DNA of 64,000 nucleotides, taken from contig JAGDZO010000010.1 in the NCBI GenBank assembly GCA_049115815.1, positions 205,762 through 269,761 on the forward strand, written 5' to 3'. Positions within the stretch are counted from its first letter, which is position 1, and every line of letters begins with the position of its first letter. Below the pieces are notes generated by a model. It was not told where the DNA came from. It ran no database searches and saw only the letters and a program-made list of their open reading frames with translations. A program made the translations under genes and the position numbers. Origin of the DNA: Marinoscillum sp049115815 (GTDB taxonomy: Bacteria > Bacteroidota > Bacteroidia > Cytophagales > Cyclobacteriaceae). Positions 53,594 through 62,334 of this stretch are shown one piece after another.

Positions 53594-54460
53594 CTACTCA
53601 GCTAATGTAAAATACTGATAGTTCTCTCTAAGAGATTGGGGCATATCTATGTATTCAATATTAAGGGTTTGATTAAGTGATTTGGCAACCTCAGTTGTCA
53701 ATTCATTGAAGCTTTTAGCCTTACCTGAGCCGATGTTTCTAATGCCAGAGTTAGATCTGTCTTGCATCAGGTTATATATCTCATTCACTACTTCACTGAC
53801 GTGAATAAAGTCTCTTTTCTGTTCTCCATGTTTAATACCTGATTTGTAAGATTTGAACAATTTGACTTTGCCGGTCTCTTTTATTTGTTCCTCGATCTGA
53901 TATGCCATGGAAGCCATTTTTCCCTTATGACCTTCTCGTTTTGGGCCATAGACATTAAAGAACTTAAGTCCTGCCCAGTAGTATGGTTTTTCTATTTGAT
54001 CTAGAGCCCAGATGTCGAAGCTGTGCTTTGATTTTGCATAATGATTTAGTGGTCTAAGGTTTTTGATATTATCATAATCCACCTTGAATCCATATGCTCC
54101 ATTTCCATATGTGGCAGCACTGCTAGCATAGATAAACGGAATCTGTTTCATAGCGCAGATTTTCCATAGCATTTTAGTGTAGTTGGTGTTGAATTTAGCG
54201 AATAGAGCTTCATCTTCTAGCGTAGTGTCTGTGATTGCTCCTAAGTGAACGACAAATTCTACCTGGTCATTGGCTTGATTAAGCCATTCTTCGAGATTTT
54301 CAAGATGAAGCATTTTTGAAAAGTGAAGATCGAGGAGATAATTATGAGGTTTCTTATTCCTAAATTCATCCACTGCAAGAATGTCATTAAAATTTTCCGC
54401 ATTGAGCTTCTCTATCATCCAGCTTCCAATAAAGCCATTAGCTCCTGTGACTACTATCAT
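53594..54460 (-). CDS. hldD: ADP-L-glycero-D-manno-heptose-6-epimerase
   Basis: NAD(P)-dependent epimerase of 288 residues from ATG 54460 (MIVVTGANGFIG). The Rossmann loop GANGFIGS and catalytic YAKSKHSFD (Tyr-x-x-x-Lys) identify the extended SDR family; the stretch KFFNVYGPKREGHKGKMASM is characteristic of HldD. It supplies the heptose for LPS core. The longer ORF from 54514 is rejected because it would extend past the TAAATTTG promoter box at 54483-54476. Confidence 0.9.
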   Translation of the reverse strand: MIVVTGANGFIGSWMIEKLNAENFNDILAVDEFRNKKPHNYLLDLHFSKMLHLENLEEWLNQANDQVEFVVHLGAITDTTLEDEALFAKFNTNYTKMLWKICAMKQIPFIYASSAATYGNGAYGFKVDYDNIKNLRPLNHYAKSKHSFDIWALDQIEKPYYWAGLKFFNVYGPKREGHKGKMASMAYQIEEQIKETGKVKLFKSYKSGIKHGEQKRDFIHVSEVVNEIYNLMQDRSNSGIRNIGSGKAKSFNELTTEVAKSLNQTLNIEYIDMPQSLRENYQYFTLAE

Positions 54461-54475
54461 GAGGTATAGTTTATC

Positions 54476-54483
54476 CAAATTTA
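54476..54483 (-). promoter_or_regulatory. Promoter -7 box of hldD
   Basis: TAAATTTG on the minus strand, 15 bases upstream of the hldD ATG at 54460. No clear -33 element. Confidence 0.4.
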
Positions 54484-54527
54484 CAGATCCTCGGTTAGTA
54501 TGGTTATCCAACAAGCAGGTTTCTTTC

Positions 54528-54535
54528 TATCTTTG
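54528..54535 (+). promoter_or_regulatory. Promoter -7 box of the pterin synthase gene
   Basis: TATCTTTG matches TAnnTTTG exactly, 18 bases before the preferred ATG at 54554. It supports that start over an upstream one at 54500. Confidence 0.45.
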
Positions 54536-54553
54536 CATTTCATCAATTATTGT

Positions 54554-54982
54554 ATGATTTACGTAAGTAGAAAAGAGCATTTCAACGCCGCGCATAAACT
54601 TTACAATCCTAATTGGACAGAGGAGAAGAACAAAGAAGTATTTGGCCCTTGTGCAAACTCCAATTGGCATGGACACAACTTTGACCTTATCGTGACAGTC
54701 AAAGGAACGCCAGACCCAGAGACTGGATTTGTTGTGGATCTGAAAAAACTTAGTACACTTATTCGCAGTGATATTACGGATAAAGTAGATCATAAAAACC
54801 TTAACCTCGATGTTGATTTTATGCTAGGGAAACTGGCGAGTTGCGAAAATTTGGTGCTCGAGTTTTGGAAAATCCTTGCTCCCAAGATTCCGGATCTAGG
54901 CAGATATTGCCAATTGCATTCCATTAAACTTTACGAAACACCACGGAACTATGTAGAGTATTTTGGCGAAGTGTCTGCATGA
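54554..54982 (+). CDS. 6-pyruvoyl/6-carboxy-tetrahydropterin synthase homologue (CX5HGH type)
   Basis: A 142-residue PTPS-fold enzyme. Zinc ligands are in HFNAAH and WHGHNF, and the catalytic Cys is in the segment GPCANSNWHGH, where the spacing is C-five residues-HGH. As I recall, QueD-type enzymes have CxxxHGH and the six-pyruvoyl (BH4-type) enzymes CX5HGH, so by motif this is nearer to the latter, although Bacteroidota copies are often annotated QueD. The GFVVDLKKL and LDHKNLN blocks are conserved. It overlaps lpxB by 4 bases. Confidence 0.85.
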   Translation: MIYVSRKEHFNAAHKLYNPNWTEEKNKEVFGPCANSNWHGHNFDLIVTVKGTPDPETGFVVDLKKLSTLIRSDITDKVDHKNLNLDVDFMLGKLASCENLVLEFWKILAPKIPDLGRYCQLHSIKLYETPRNYVEYFGEVSA

Positions 54983-56073
54983 AAATCTTCGTAGTTGTAG
55001 GTGAACAATCAGGAGATAGTCACGCAGCTGCTGTTATTCAAAAGCTATTTGAGCTGGAACCAAAACTATCTGTGCAAGGATGGGGTGGTGATGCTATGAG
55101 GTCTGCTGGAGCGACTATTCATAGAGATTTTAGATCCTATTCTGCAATGGGATTCTGGGAGATTATTAAGAAACTGGGGCAGTACAAAGATCTGCTCAAA
55201 CTTTGTATTTCCGATATTCTAGCTTTTAAACCTGATGTCGTACTTCTCGTCGATTTTGGAGGATTTAATCTCCGTTTGGCGAAGGAATTGAGCAAAAGCA
55301 ATATAAAAATATCCTATTATATCCCGCCAAAAGTTTGGGCTTGGGGTGATTGGAGAGTTCATAGAATAAAAAGATATTGCAAACAGGTATTGGTGACGCT
55401 TCCTTTTGAAAAGGAATTTTTCAGCACATATGATGTGCAAACTTCATACGTTGGCAACCCGGTTAAGGAGCAGTTGGCCCATTGCCTAACTCTCAAAGAA
55501 CAGGAGGTCGCTCGAAATTATGTTGTTGTAATACCCGGGAGTAGAAATCAAGAAGTTTCGAAAGTTCTTCCTTATATAAAGGAACTAGCCAGCGATCAAA
55601 GTGATCTCCATTTTCTAGTTTCTAAAGCTCATGCAGTTGATAAAGAGATTTATGAACAGCTTGGTGACATTCCGAATATCGAGTTATTTGATGATGATTA
55701 TTACAGACATATAGTCAGAGCCAAGGCAGCTATTGTTACTTCGGGCACAGCTACTCTCGAGGTGGCTTTGTTAAAAGTACCCCAGGTTGTTGTCTACAAA
55801 ACGAGCCAACTAACTTATCTAATTGCGAGATTACTTACTCGAGTGAGACACATCTCTCTTGTGAATCTAATAGCCAATAGGTCAATTGTGACTGAACTCG
55901 TGCAGAATAACCTCAGGTTAGATAGTTTAAGCAATGAATTAAAAGAGGTACTCGAGAACCAATCAATTCACAAAAAAATCTCCGAGGGCTACTCGGAGAT
56001 TGATCATATTCTTGGAAAAAATAAGGCTTCTGAAAATGCCGCTAGATTGATAGTTCAGTTAGGCCGCTCTTAG
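54979..56073 (+). CDS. lpxB: Lipid A disaccharide synthase
   Basis: LpxB, 364 residues, joins UDP-diacylglucosamine and lipid X in lipid A synthesis. Seen are VVGEQSGDSHAAAVI at the N-terminus, VLLVDFGGFNLRLAK, SYYIPPKVWAWGDWRV, and the C-terminal GTATLEVALLKVPQVVVYK. The start ATG overlaps the pterin synthase stop. Its tail overlaps convergent clpX by 15 bases. Together with lptD and hldD this window holds three LPS genes. Confidence 0.95.
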   Translation: MKIFVVVGEQSGDSHAAAVIQKLFELEPKLSVQGWGGDAMRSAGATIHRDFRSYSAMGFWEIIKKLGQYKDLLKLCISDILAFKPDVVLLVDFGGFNLRLAKELSKSNIKISYYIPPKVWAWGDWRVHRIKRYCKQVLVTLPFEKEFFSTYDVQTSYVGNPVKEQLAHCLTLKEQEVARNYVVVIPGSRNQEVSKVLPYIKELASDQSDLHFLVSKAHAVDKEIYEQLGDIPNIELFDDDYYRHIVRAKAAIVTSGTATLEVALLKVPQVVVYKTSQLTYLIARLLTRVRHISLVNLIANRSIVTELVQNNLRLDSLSNELKEVLENQSIHKKISEGYSEIDHILGKNKASENAARLIVQLGRS

Positions 56074-57288
56074 CTTATTGAATTTCGATTTTTCGAATTT
56101 TTCTTCAGCATAGTCCCTGGTGACCTCCATTTCAGTGATCTCCTCATTTGACGGTATATCAAACATAGCGTCAGTGATGATAGCTTCGCAAATAGATCTT
56201 AAACCACGAGCTCCTAACTTAAATTGGAGAGCTTTTTCCACTATGTAATCTAAGGCATCGGGAGTCATCGTCAATTTGACATCTTCCATTTCAAAAAGCT
56301 TCTCATATTGCTTTATGAGTGCATTTTTTGGCTGGGTGAGTATCTGAGTGAGCGTGTCTTTATCCAATGGATTTAGGTGGGTCAATACTGGAAGTCTTCC
56401 GATCAATTCCGGAATTAATCCAAAGCTCTTCAAATCTTGTGCTGTGATATATTGCAGTAGATTTTCTTTGTCAAGCGACTCTGCACTGAAATCATCAACA
56501 TTAGCAAACCCAATAGGTCTTGTGTTCAACCTGTTCGCGATATGCCTCTCTATTCCATCAAAGGCACCACCACAAATGAATAGAATATTTTCTGTATTAA
56601 CTGTAATCATCTTCTGATCCGGATGCTTTCTGCCTCCCTGAGGTGGCACATTCACAGCTGTACCTTCTAGCAATTTGAGCAGGGCTTGCTGTACTCCTTC
56701 GCCGCTTACATCTCTTGTGATCGATGGGTTGTCAGATTTTCTTGCAATCTTATCTAGCTCGTCAATGTATACAATCCCTCGTTCTGCAGCTTCTACCTCG
56801 TAGTTGGCGGCTTGAAGCAATCTTGTCAGAATGCTCTCCACATCCTCGCCTACATAACCTGCCTCTGTAAGTACCGTTGCATCAGCAATACAAAAAGGAA
56901 CTTGCAATACTTTCGCCAAAGTGCGCGCTAGATATGTCTTACCCGTTCCTGTTTGGCCTACCATCACGATGTTTGACTTTTCAATGACAACATCATCCTT
57001 ACTTTCAACCTGCATGAGTCGCTTATAGTGGTTATAAACAGCCACAGACATGTAGCGCTTCGCTTCATCCTGCCCAATTACAAACTCATCCAGATGGCGT
57101 TTCATGTCAGCAGGTTTGATCAGGTTAAAAGAAGGACTTTCTACATCAGTCTTAGTCTTCAGCTCCTCATTTAATATCTGCTGAGCCTGTGAGATACATT
57201 TATCACAGATGTGAGCATGTATACCCGATATCATCAGGTCAACATCTTTCTTATTTCTTCCGCAGAAGCTACATGTTACTTGAGCCAT
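56059..57288 (-). CDS. clpX: ATP-dependent Clp protease ATP-binding subunit ClpX
   Basis: ClpX, 409 residues. An N-terminal C4 zinc finger (CSFCGRN ... CDKC) is followed by the AAA+ core: Walker A GQTGTGKTY, Walker B IVYIDELDKIA, and the sensor/arginine motifs near GARGLRSICE. ClpX unfolds substrates for ClpP. It begins one base past the clpP stop (overlap at 57288), which is typical of the tig-clpP-clpX order. Confidence 0.97.
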   Translation of the reverse strand: MAQVTCSFCGRNKKDVDLMISGIHAHICDKCISQAQQILNEELKTKTDVESPSFNLIKPADMKRHLDEFVIGQDEAKRYMSVAVYNHYKRLMQVESKDDVVIEKSNIVMVGQTGTGKTYLARTLAKVLQVPFCIADATVLTEAGYVGEDVESILTRLLQAANYEVEAAERGIVYIDELDKIARKSDNPSITRDVSGEGVQQALLKLLEGTAVNVPPQGGRKHPDQKMITVNTENILFICGGAFDGIERHIANRLNTRPIGFANVDDFSAESLDKENLLQYITAQDLKSFGLIPELIGRLPVLTHLNPLDKDTLTQILTQPKNALIKQYEKLFEMEDVKLTMTPDALDYIVEKALQFKLGARGLRSICEAIITDAMFDIPSNEEITEMEVTRDYAEEKFEKSKFNKLRAA

Positions 57289-57965
57289 TATTTTTTAGGA
57301 TTTCTCTCCAATACTTCATCGATAAGCCCGTATTCTTTGGCTTCTGATGCTCTCATCCAATAATCACGATCTGAATCCCTCTCAATATCTTCATAAGATC
57401 TTCCCGAATGCTCAGAGATGATAGTATATAAATCTTTTCTTAACTCTTGCATCTGCTTGAGAGTTATTTCCATATCTCTAGACTGACCCTGCATTCCTCC
57501 ACTTGGTTGGTGTATCATTATTCTAGAATGCGGTAGTGCAGATCTTTTTCCTTTCGCACCACCTGTCATCAATACAGCTCCCATAGATGCAGCCATTCCT
57601 GTACAGATAGTCGCTACGTCAGGACTCACATATTGCATAGTGTCATACATTCCCAAGCCAGCGTACACACTTCCTCCTGGGCTATTGATATAAAGCAGAA
57701 TATCTTTTTTAGAATCCACAGATTCTAAGAACAACAACTGAGCTGTAATGATATTAGCTATGTTTTCTTCTACTTGCATACCAAGGAAGATAATTCGATC
57801 CATTATTAGTCTGGAGAAAACATCTATTTCTCTAAAATTGGTAGGCCTTTCCTCGATTACGGCCCGAGTCATATTCTCTACTGTATCCGTATATGCATCA
57901 AAGGTAGAACCACTGATTCCTTGACCCTTAACAGCGAATTTTCTGAATTCTTCTTTATTAATCAT
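57288..57965 (-). CDS. clpP: ATP-dependent Clp protease proteolytic subunit
   Basis: ClpP, 225 residues. Catalytic Ser127 in GMAASMGAVL, His152 in SRIMIHQPSGG; the Asp follows in the tail. Both flank the substrate-binding INSPGGSVYAGLGMYDTM. The ~20 N-terminal residues are longer than in E. coli, where a propeptide is cleaved. It ends at the clpX start and lies 93 bases downstream of tig. Confidence 0.97.
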   Translation of the reverse strand: MINKEEFRKFAVKGQGISGSTFDAYTDTVENMTRAVIEERPTNFREIDVFSRLIMDRIIFLGMQVEENIANIITAQLLFLESVDSKKDILLYINSPGGSVYAGLGMYDTMQYVSPDVATICTGMAASMGAVLMTGGAKGKRSALPHSRIMIHQPSGGMQGQSRDMEITLKQMQELRKDLYTIISEHSGRSYEDIERDSDRDYWMRASEAKEYGLIDEVLERNPKK

Positions 57966-58058
57966 CTGCTCAATTTAGCTTAACTGTGTAAAAATAAAAA
58001 AAGTCCCTAGGATACTAAGGACTCTTTTCTAACTCATTTTATCTTGAGATAGTTCAGA

Positions 58059-59378
58059 TCATAGTTTTCTAAACTCATCCATCGTCACACTTTTCTCCTT
58101 TATGGTAATGTTCTCCTTTAAAAAGTCAAACACCTTTTTATTCTGCACTTGGTTATAGACTTTCATGTAGTTATCTCCATTCTCGGCCTCCAAATAATTC
58201 TGTGCAAACATATCAAGCTTATCATCCATCTGTCCGATTAGACCTGCCTGTCCGAATTGCGCGCGTATTAGATTTTTCGCCTCTTCAGTCACTTCTTCGT
58301 TTTCGACTTTGATTCCCTGCTCTTTTACGATTTTATTTCTCACCAAAGACCATCTCAATTCCTTAGCGTAGGTCGTGTACTCATCTTGCAAGATCTCCTC
58401 AGTTATTTTTTCATTGGTCTTTAACAACCATTTTTTCAAAAACTCATCTGGGATATTTATTTTGGCTTTTTCTACCAGTTTCTCTCTGAGTTGATAGTCA
58501 AAGTACTGTTCTTCTTCATTTTTGAAGCTTCCGCCAACTGACTCTTTCACCTTATCCATGAATTCCGCCTCATCAGACACAGCTCCTTCACCAAAAGTTT
58601 TATCAAACAATTCTTGATTGATATCTGCAGGTGCTTGACGCGATATGCCTTTTACTGTAAATGAAACCTTGCCTTTCACTTGGTCAAAATCATCATGCGA
58701 GATATCCAATTGATGATGAAGTTTATGCGAGTCTTTGTAGAGTTTTTTAGGGTCTAATTCTATTTTATCCTCCACTTTGACTCCAGTCAACTTCTTTAAA
58801 CTAGCTTTCTCAACATCGTTCAGATCAATGCTAATTTCCTTATCTATAGAACCATCAGCATTGTTCATTTGACCATATACAATATCCTTGTCTTCAGAAA
58901 CGTCTGGTGTAGTCATTTCACCGAATTGACGCCTTAGATTATCAATCGTCTCATCCAATACTTTTTTATCTATTTTGATCGAATGCTTTTCTATTTTCAG
59001 CTTTTTGTCAATCGCAAGGCTAAATTCCTCAGCAAAACCAACATGATAAGCAAATTCAAAATCAGTTTGACTATCCAAATCGATCGTATCGAAATCTTCC
59101 TTAGGCATTGGTTCGCCCAAAAACTGCAAGTCACTTTCCTTAAGATAAGTATTGAGTTTTTCTGATATCAATTGATTAAGTTCATCAAGAAGAATCGATT
59201 TTCCATACATCTTCCTTACCAATCCCTCTGGAACTTTTCCAGGTCTGAAGCCTTTGATGCTTGCTTTTTTACTGTAATCCTTAATCTTTTTGGAAACACC
59301 AGGTTGGTAATCCTCCTGCTTTACGCTAACTTTAATTAAGGCTTCTGTCTTGTCGATTTTGTCGAGTGAGATGTCCAA
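58059..59378 (-). CDS. tig: Trigger factor
   Basis: Ribosome-associated chaperone, 439 residues. The N-terminal ribosome-binding domain contains SIKGFRPGKVPEGLVRKMYG (signature loop GFRxGxxP). The PPIase-like middle is divergent (SEDKDIVYGQMNNADG); the C-terminal helical part (about 280-430) is typical. First gene of tig-clpP-clpX, minus strand. It lies 31 bases after the terminator of tRNA-Leu. Confidence 0.92.
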   Translation of the reverse strand: MDISLDKIDKTEALIKVSVKQEDYQPGVSKKIKDYSKKASIKGFRPGKVPEGLVRKMYGKSILLDELNQLISEKLNTYLKESDLQFLGEPMPKEDFDTIDLDSQTDFEFAYHVGFAEEFSLAIDKKLKIEKHSIKIDKKVLDETIDNLRRQFGEMTTPDVSEDKDIVYGQMNNADGSIDKEISIDLNDVEKASLKKLTGVKVEDKIELDPKKLYKDSHKLHHQLDISHDDFDQVKGKVSFTVKGISRQAPADINQELFDKTFGEGAVSDEAEFMDKVKESVGGSFKNEEEQYFDYQLREKLVEKAKINIPDEFLKKWLLKTNEKITEEILQDEYTTYAKELRWSLVRNKIVKEQGIKVENEEVTEEAKNLIRAQFGQAGLIGQMDDKLDMFAQNYLEAENGDNYMKVYNQVQNKKVFDFLKENITIKEKSVTMDEFRKL

Positions 59379-59407
59379 TGTGGTAATTGTTAATGATTAA
59401 AAATTAA

Positions 59408-59456
59408 AAACCCTCTTTACACATCCCGAATACTATCGGGATCGGAAAGAGGGTTG
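59408..59456 (-). terminator. Branched terminator of tRNA-Leu (leader of tig)
   Basis: An outer stem AACCCTCTTT/AAAGAGGGTT (59409-59418 with 59446-59455) holds an inner hairpin ATCCCGA/TCGGGAT (59423-59429 with 59436-59442). On the minus strand it is followed by TTTTTAATTTTTAAT, so it ends tRNA-Leu transcription; it lies 31 bases before the tig start. Confidence 0.75.
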
Positions 59457-59461
59457 ATTTT

Positions 59462-59546
59462 TGGTGCGGATGGAGGGACTCGAACCCCCATGCCTCGCGG
59501 CGCTAGATCCTAAGTCTAGTGCGTCTACCAATTTCGCCACATCCGC
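59462..59546 (-). tRNA. tRNA-Leu (anticodon UAG)
   Basis: An 85-base tRNA on the minus strand including a genomically encoded CCA (59462-59464). The acceptor stem GCGGATG pairs with CATCCGC. The anticodon stem CTAGA/TCTAG encloses the loop CTTAGGA, giving anticodon UAG (reads CUN leucine codons). The T-arm loop is TTCGAGT on a stem with one G-U pair, and the variable region is long as in class II tRNA-Leu. Confidence 0.95.
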
Positions 59547-59559
59547 ATTTTTTGGAGTG

Positions 59560-59589
59560 CAAAGATAGTCAAAAGTTTAATTCGTCAAA
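59560..59589 (-). promoter_or_regulatory. Promoter of tRNA-Leu
   Basis: On the minus strand TTTG (59589-59586), an 18-base spacer and TATCTTTG (59567-59560), both matching Bacteroidota boxes. It ends 13 bases upstream of the tRNA 5' end, leaving room for a start site just before the mature end. Confidence 0.72.
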
Positions 59590-59615
59590 GGATCTTTATT
59601 AAAGAATTTATTGAA

Positions 59616-61817
59616 ATGATTGAGGTTGATTTAGAAGAGGAGAAAAAGGAGATAATTCGTCGCTATCGAAAGTTACTCAGACACGCGAAACCTTACCTGA
59701 GAGACGATGATGCCAAACTGATAAGGCATGCTTTTAATACTTCCGTGGAAGCGCATAAGGATATGCGTCGCAGATCAGGTGAGCCATACATTTTTCATCC
59801 GATTGAAGTAGCAGATATCTGTGCTAGCGAAATAGGTTTGGGTACTACGTCCATCGTAGCAGCTCTTCTTCATGACGTGGTGGAGGACACTGATATTGAT
59901 TTATCAGAAATAGAAAGGTTGTATGGCTCCAAAGTTGCTCAGATTATTGATGGGTTAACCAAAATTTCCGGCGTATTTGAGCAGGGCAGCTCTCAGCAAG
60001 CTGAGAATTTCAGAAAGATGCTGTTGACGCTTTCTGATGACGTTCGGGTTATCCTCATCAAACTTGCCGATAGGTTGCATAATATGCGAACCTTAGGGAG
60101 CATGCCTCGCGATAAGCAGTTGAAAATCGCCAATGAAACCATCTATTTATACGCGCCTCTAGCTCATAGATTAGGGCTTTACGCAATCAAGTCGGAGCTT
60201 GAAGATTTATATTTAAAATACACCAATTCCGAATCCTATGATCACATAAATTCTAAGGTTGATGCTACTAAAGATGCCAGAACCAAGTTCATTCGGAATT
60301 TCATCAAACCTATTAAGGATGAATTGAATAGTCATTCTTTTGATTACGAAATAAAAGGCAGACCTAAGTCTATCTATAGCATTCACACCAAGATGCAAAA
60401 GCAAAACGTTCCTTTCGAGGAGGTTTTCGATCTCTTTGCTATTCGAATTATCGTGGATACTAATGTTGAAATGGAAAAGGCCGCATGCTGGCAGGTTTAT
60501 TCTATTGTTACTGATTATTACCAGCCCAATCCAGATAGGTTAAGGGATTGGATTAGTATTCCTAAGTCTAATGGGTATGAGTCGCTTCATACCACTGTGA
60601 TGAGTGGAAAAGGTCAATGGGTCGAAGTGCAAATTCGAACACGTAGAATGGATGACATTGCCGAGAAAGGCTATGCAGCTCATTGGAAATATAAAGAGAG
60701 CAAGAGCAATGAGTCCGATCAGGGGTTGGAGCAATGGATATCCAAGGTTAGAGAGATATTAGAGCAGAATGATTCTTCCGCCATTGAGTTTGTAGATGAT
60801 TTTCGTTCTAACCTCTTTCAAGAAGAAGTTTTCGCATTTACTCCCAAGGGAGACCTTGTTACGCTACCCAACGGTGCTACAGCGTTGGATTTTGCTTTTG
60901 AGATTCATACCGAAGTTGGTGCTCATTGTCTTGGCGCTAAAGTCAACCAAAAGTTGGTCCCGTTAAATCACGAGCTTAAAAATGGGGATCAGGTAGAAAT
61001 TCTTACCTCGAAGAAGCAGAAGCCAAATGAAGATTGGTTGAAATATGTTGTGAGCTCCAAAGCGAAATCGAGAATCAAGGAGTCGTTAAAAGAGGAAAAG
61101 AAACAGTTTGCTGAAGAAGGCAAGGAGGTTGTGAGGCGCAAACTGAAGCAGCTAAAAGTGGCATTTAGCCAAGAAGCACTTGTGCAGCTCACAAGCTATT
61201 TTGAAGTGAAGACGCCAACTGAGCTCTTTTATTTAATAGGCAAAGGAAAAATTGATCACAACCTGATCAAAAAATTTCAGGAAAATTCTGAGACCAAGAA
61301 CAAATTCCGCAGGGTTAGCGATCCTAAAGGGATGCAGTCCCAGATTAAGAAGGTAAGAGAAAATGATCTAGATCTGCTTCTCATAGGAGAGGATATGGAT
61401 GTGATTGACTACAAATTCGCTAAATGTTGTAATCCTATCCCTGGTGATGATGTTTTTGGTTTTGTTACAGTAAATGATGGAATAAAGATTCATAGAACTA
61501 CATGTCCAAACGCCGCTGAATTACTTTCCAATTATGGTTATCGTGTTGTCAAGGCAAAATGGACCTCAAGTCAGGATGACTCGTTTTTAGCCACTTTAAA
61601 GATAATTGGCACTGACAGACTAGGTTTAATTAATGATGTTTCCAGTGTAATCTCCGGTGAATTGAAGGTGAATATGCGATCCATCAAGATCACCACAGAA
61701 GGGGGTATTTTCGAAGGAGAAATAGAGCTCTATGTGAGTGACACAAAGCATATCGATCACTTGACTGATAAATTGGTAGAAGTAGCAGGAGTTGTTTCCG
61801 TGAGGAGAGAAAACTGA
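59616..61817 (+). CDS. RelA/SpoT (p)ppGpp synthetase/hydrolase
   Basis: A 733-residue bifunctional Rsh. The N-terminal HD hydrolase has HDVVEDTD; the synthetase has RPKSIYSIHTKMQ and SLHTTVMSGKGQWVEVQIRT; TGS (EVFAFTPKGDLVTLPNG) and C-terminal ACT (LIGTDRLGLINDVSSVI-like) domains follow. It makes and degrades the starvation alarmone (p)ppGpp. It heads the series rsh-fur-STAS-purA. The leader contains the divergent tRNA promoter. Confidence 0.95.
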   Translation: MIEVDLEEEKKEIIRRYRKLLRHAKPYLRDDDAKLIRHAFNTSVEAHKDMRRRSGEPYIFHPIEVADICASEIGLGTTSIVAALLHDVVEDTDIDLSEIERLYGSKVAQIIDGLTKISGVFEQGSSQQAENFRKMLLTLSDDVRVILIKLADRLHNMRTLGSMPRDKQLKIANETIYLYAPLAHRLGLYAIKSELEDLYLKYTNSESYDHINSKVDATKDARTKFIRNFIKPIKDELNSHSFDYEIKGRPKSIYSIHTKMQKQNVPFEEVFDLFAIRIIVDTNVEMEKAACWQVYSIVTDYYQPNPDRLRDWISIPKSNGYESLHTTVMSGKGQWVEVQIRTRRMDDIAEKGYAAHWKYKESKSNESDQGLEQWISKVREILEQNDSSAIEFVDDFRSNLFQEEVFAFTPKGDLVTLPNGATALDFAFEIHTEVGAHCLGAKVNQKLVPLNHELKNGDQVEILTSKKQKPNEDWLKYVVSSKAKSRIKESLKEEKKQFAEEGKEVVRRKLKQLKVAFSQEALVQLTSYFEVKTPTELFYLIGKGKIDHNLIKKFQENSETKNKFRRVSDPKGMQSQIKKVRENDLDLLLIGEDMDVIDYKFAKCCNPIPGDDVFGFVTVNDGIKIHRTTCPNAAELLSNYGYRVVKAKWTSSQDDSFLATLKIIGTDRLGLINDVSSVISGELKVNMRSIKITTEGGIFEGEIELYVSDTKHIDHLTDKLVEVAGVVSVRREN

Positions 61818-61840
61818 TGGGCTTTCTTACTTCCTTGATC

Positions 61841-61848
61841 TATATTTG
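61841..61848 (+). promoter_or_regulatory. Possible promoter -7 box of the Fur-family gene
   Basis: TATATTTG fits TAnnTTTG, between rsh and the fur-family gene. It overlaps the possible TTG start at 61846. If it is real, translation must begin at the GTG at 61867 or later. Confidence 0.35.
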
Positions 61849-62334
61849 CCCAAAACTGGCGCAAGTGTGGTTGTATTTGAAGAAGTAAAGAAAATATTCA
61901 CAGACTATCTCGAATTAAAAAAGTTGAGGAAAACCCCAGAGCGTTACGCCATTCTGGAGGAAATATATTCACGTGATGGACATTTTGATGTAGAGGGCTT
62001 GTATATAAGCATGAAACAGAAGAATTACAGAGTCAGTAGAGCTACTGTTTATAATTCACTGGATTTGCTTGTAGAAAGCAACCTCGTTACCAAACATCAG
62101 TTCGGAAAAAACTTGGCGCAATATGAAAAAGCTTATGGTTTTCGACAGCATGATCATTTGATATGCACTGACTGTAACAAGGTGATGGAATTCTGCGATC
62201 CAAGGATTCAAAATATTCAGAATACAGTTGGAGAACTTTTGCAGTTCGAAGTTATCAGTCATTCATTAATATTGCATGCCAATTGCAAAACAGAGAATTG
62301 CGAGCATAAATTGAAGCTAAACAATGAATTATAA
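61846..62334 (+). CDS. Fur-family metal-responsive repressor
   Basis: A 162-residue (or ~155 from GTG 61867) Fur-family regulator. The N-terminal winged helix has LRKTPERYAILEEIYSRDGHFDVEGLY and RVSRATVYNSLDLL. The dimerisation domain has QHDHLICTDCNKV and the C-terminal CKTENC: together the two Cys pairs make the structural zinc site. Fur, Zur and PerR cannot be told apart by eye; the neighbour purA recalls zinc-responsive purine control in other bacteria but that is inference. STAS follows with an 11-base overlap. Confidence 0.88.
   Translation: MPKTGASVVVFEEVKKIFTDYLELKKLRKTPERYAILEEIYSRDGHFDVEGLYISMKQKNYRVSRATVYNSLDLLVESNLVTKHQFGKNLAQYEKAYGFRQHDHLICTDCNKVMEFCDPRIQNIQNTVGELLQFEVISHSLILHANCKTENCEHKLKLNNEL

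Noticed and set aside
54461..54514. N-terminal extension of HldD
   Set aside because: It would run through the promoter box and precede the Rossmann start MIVVTGANG.
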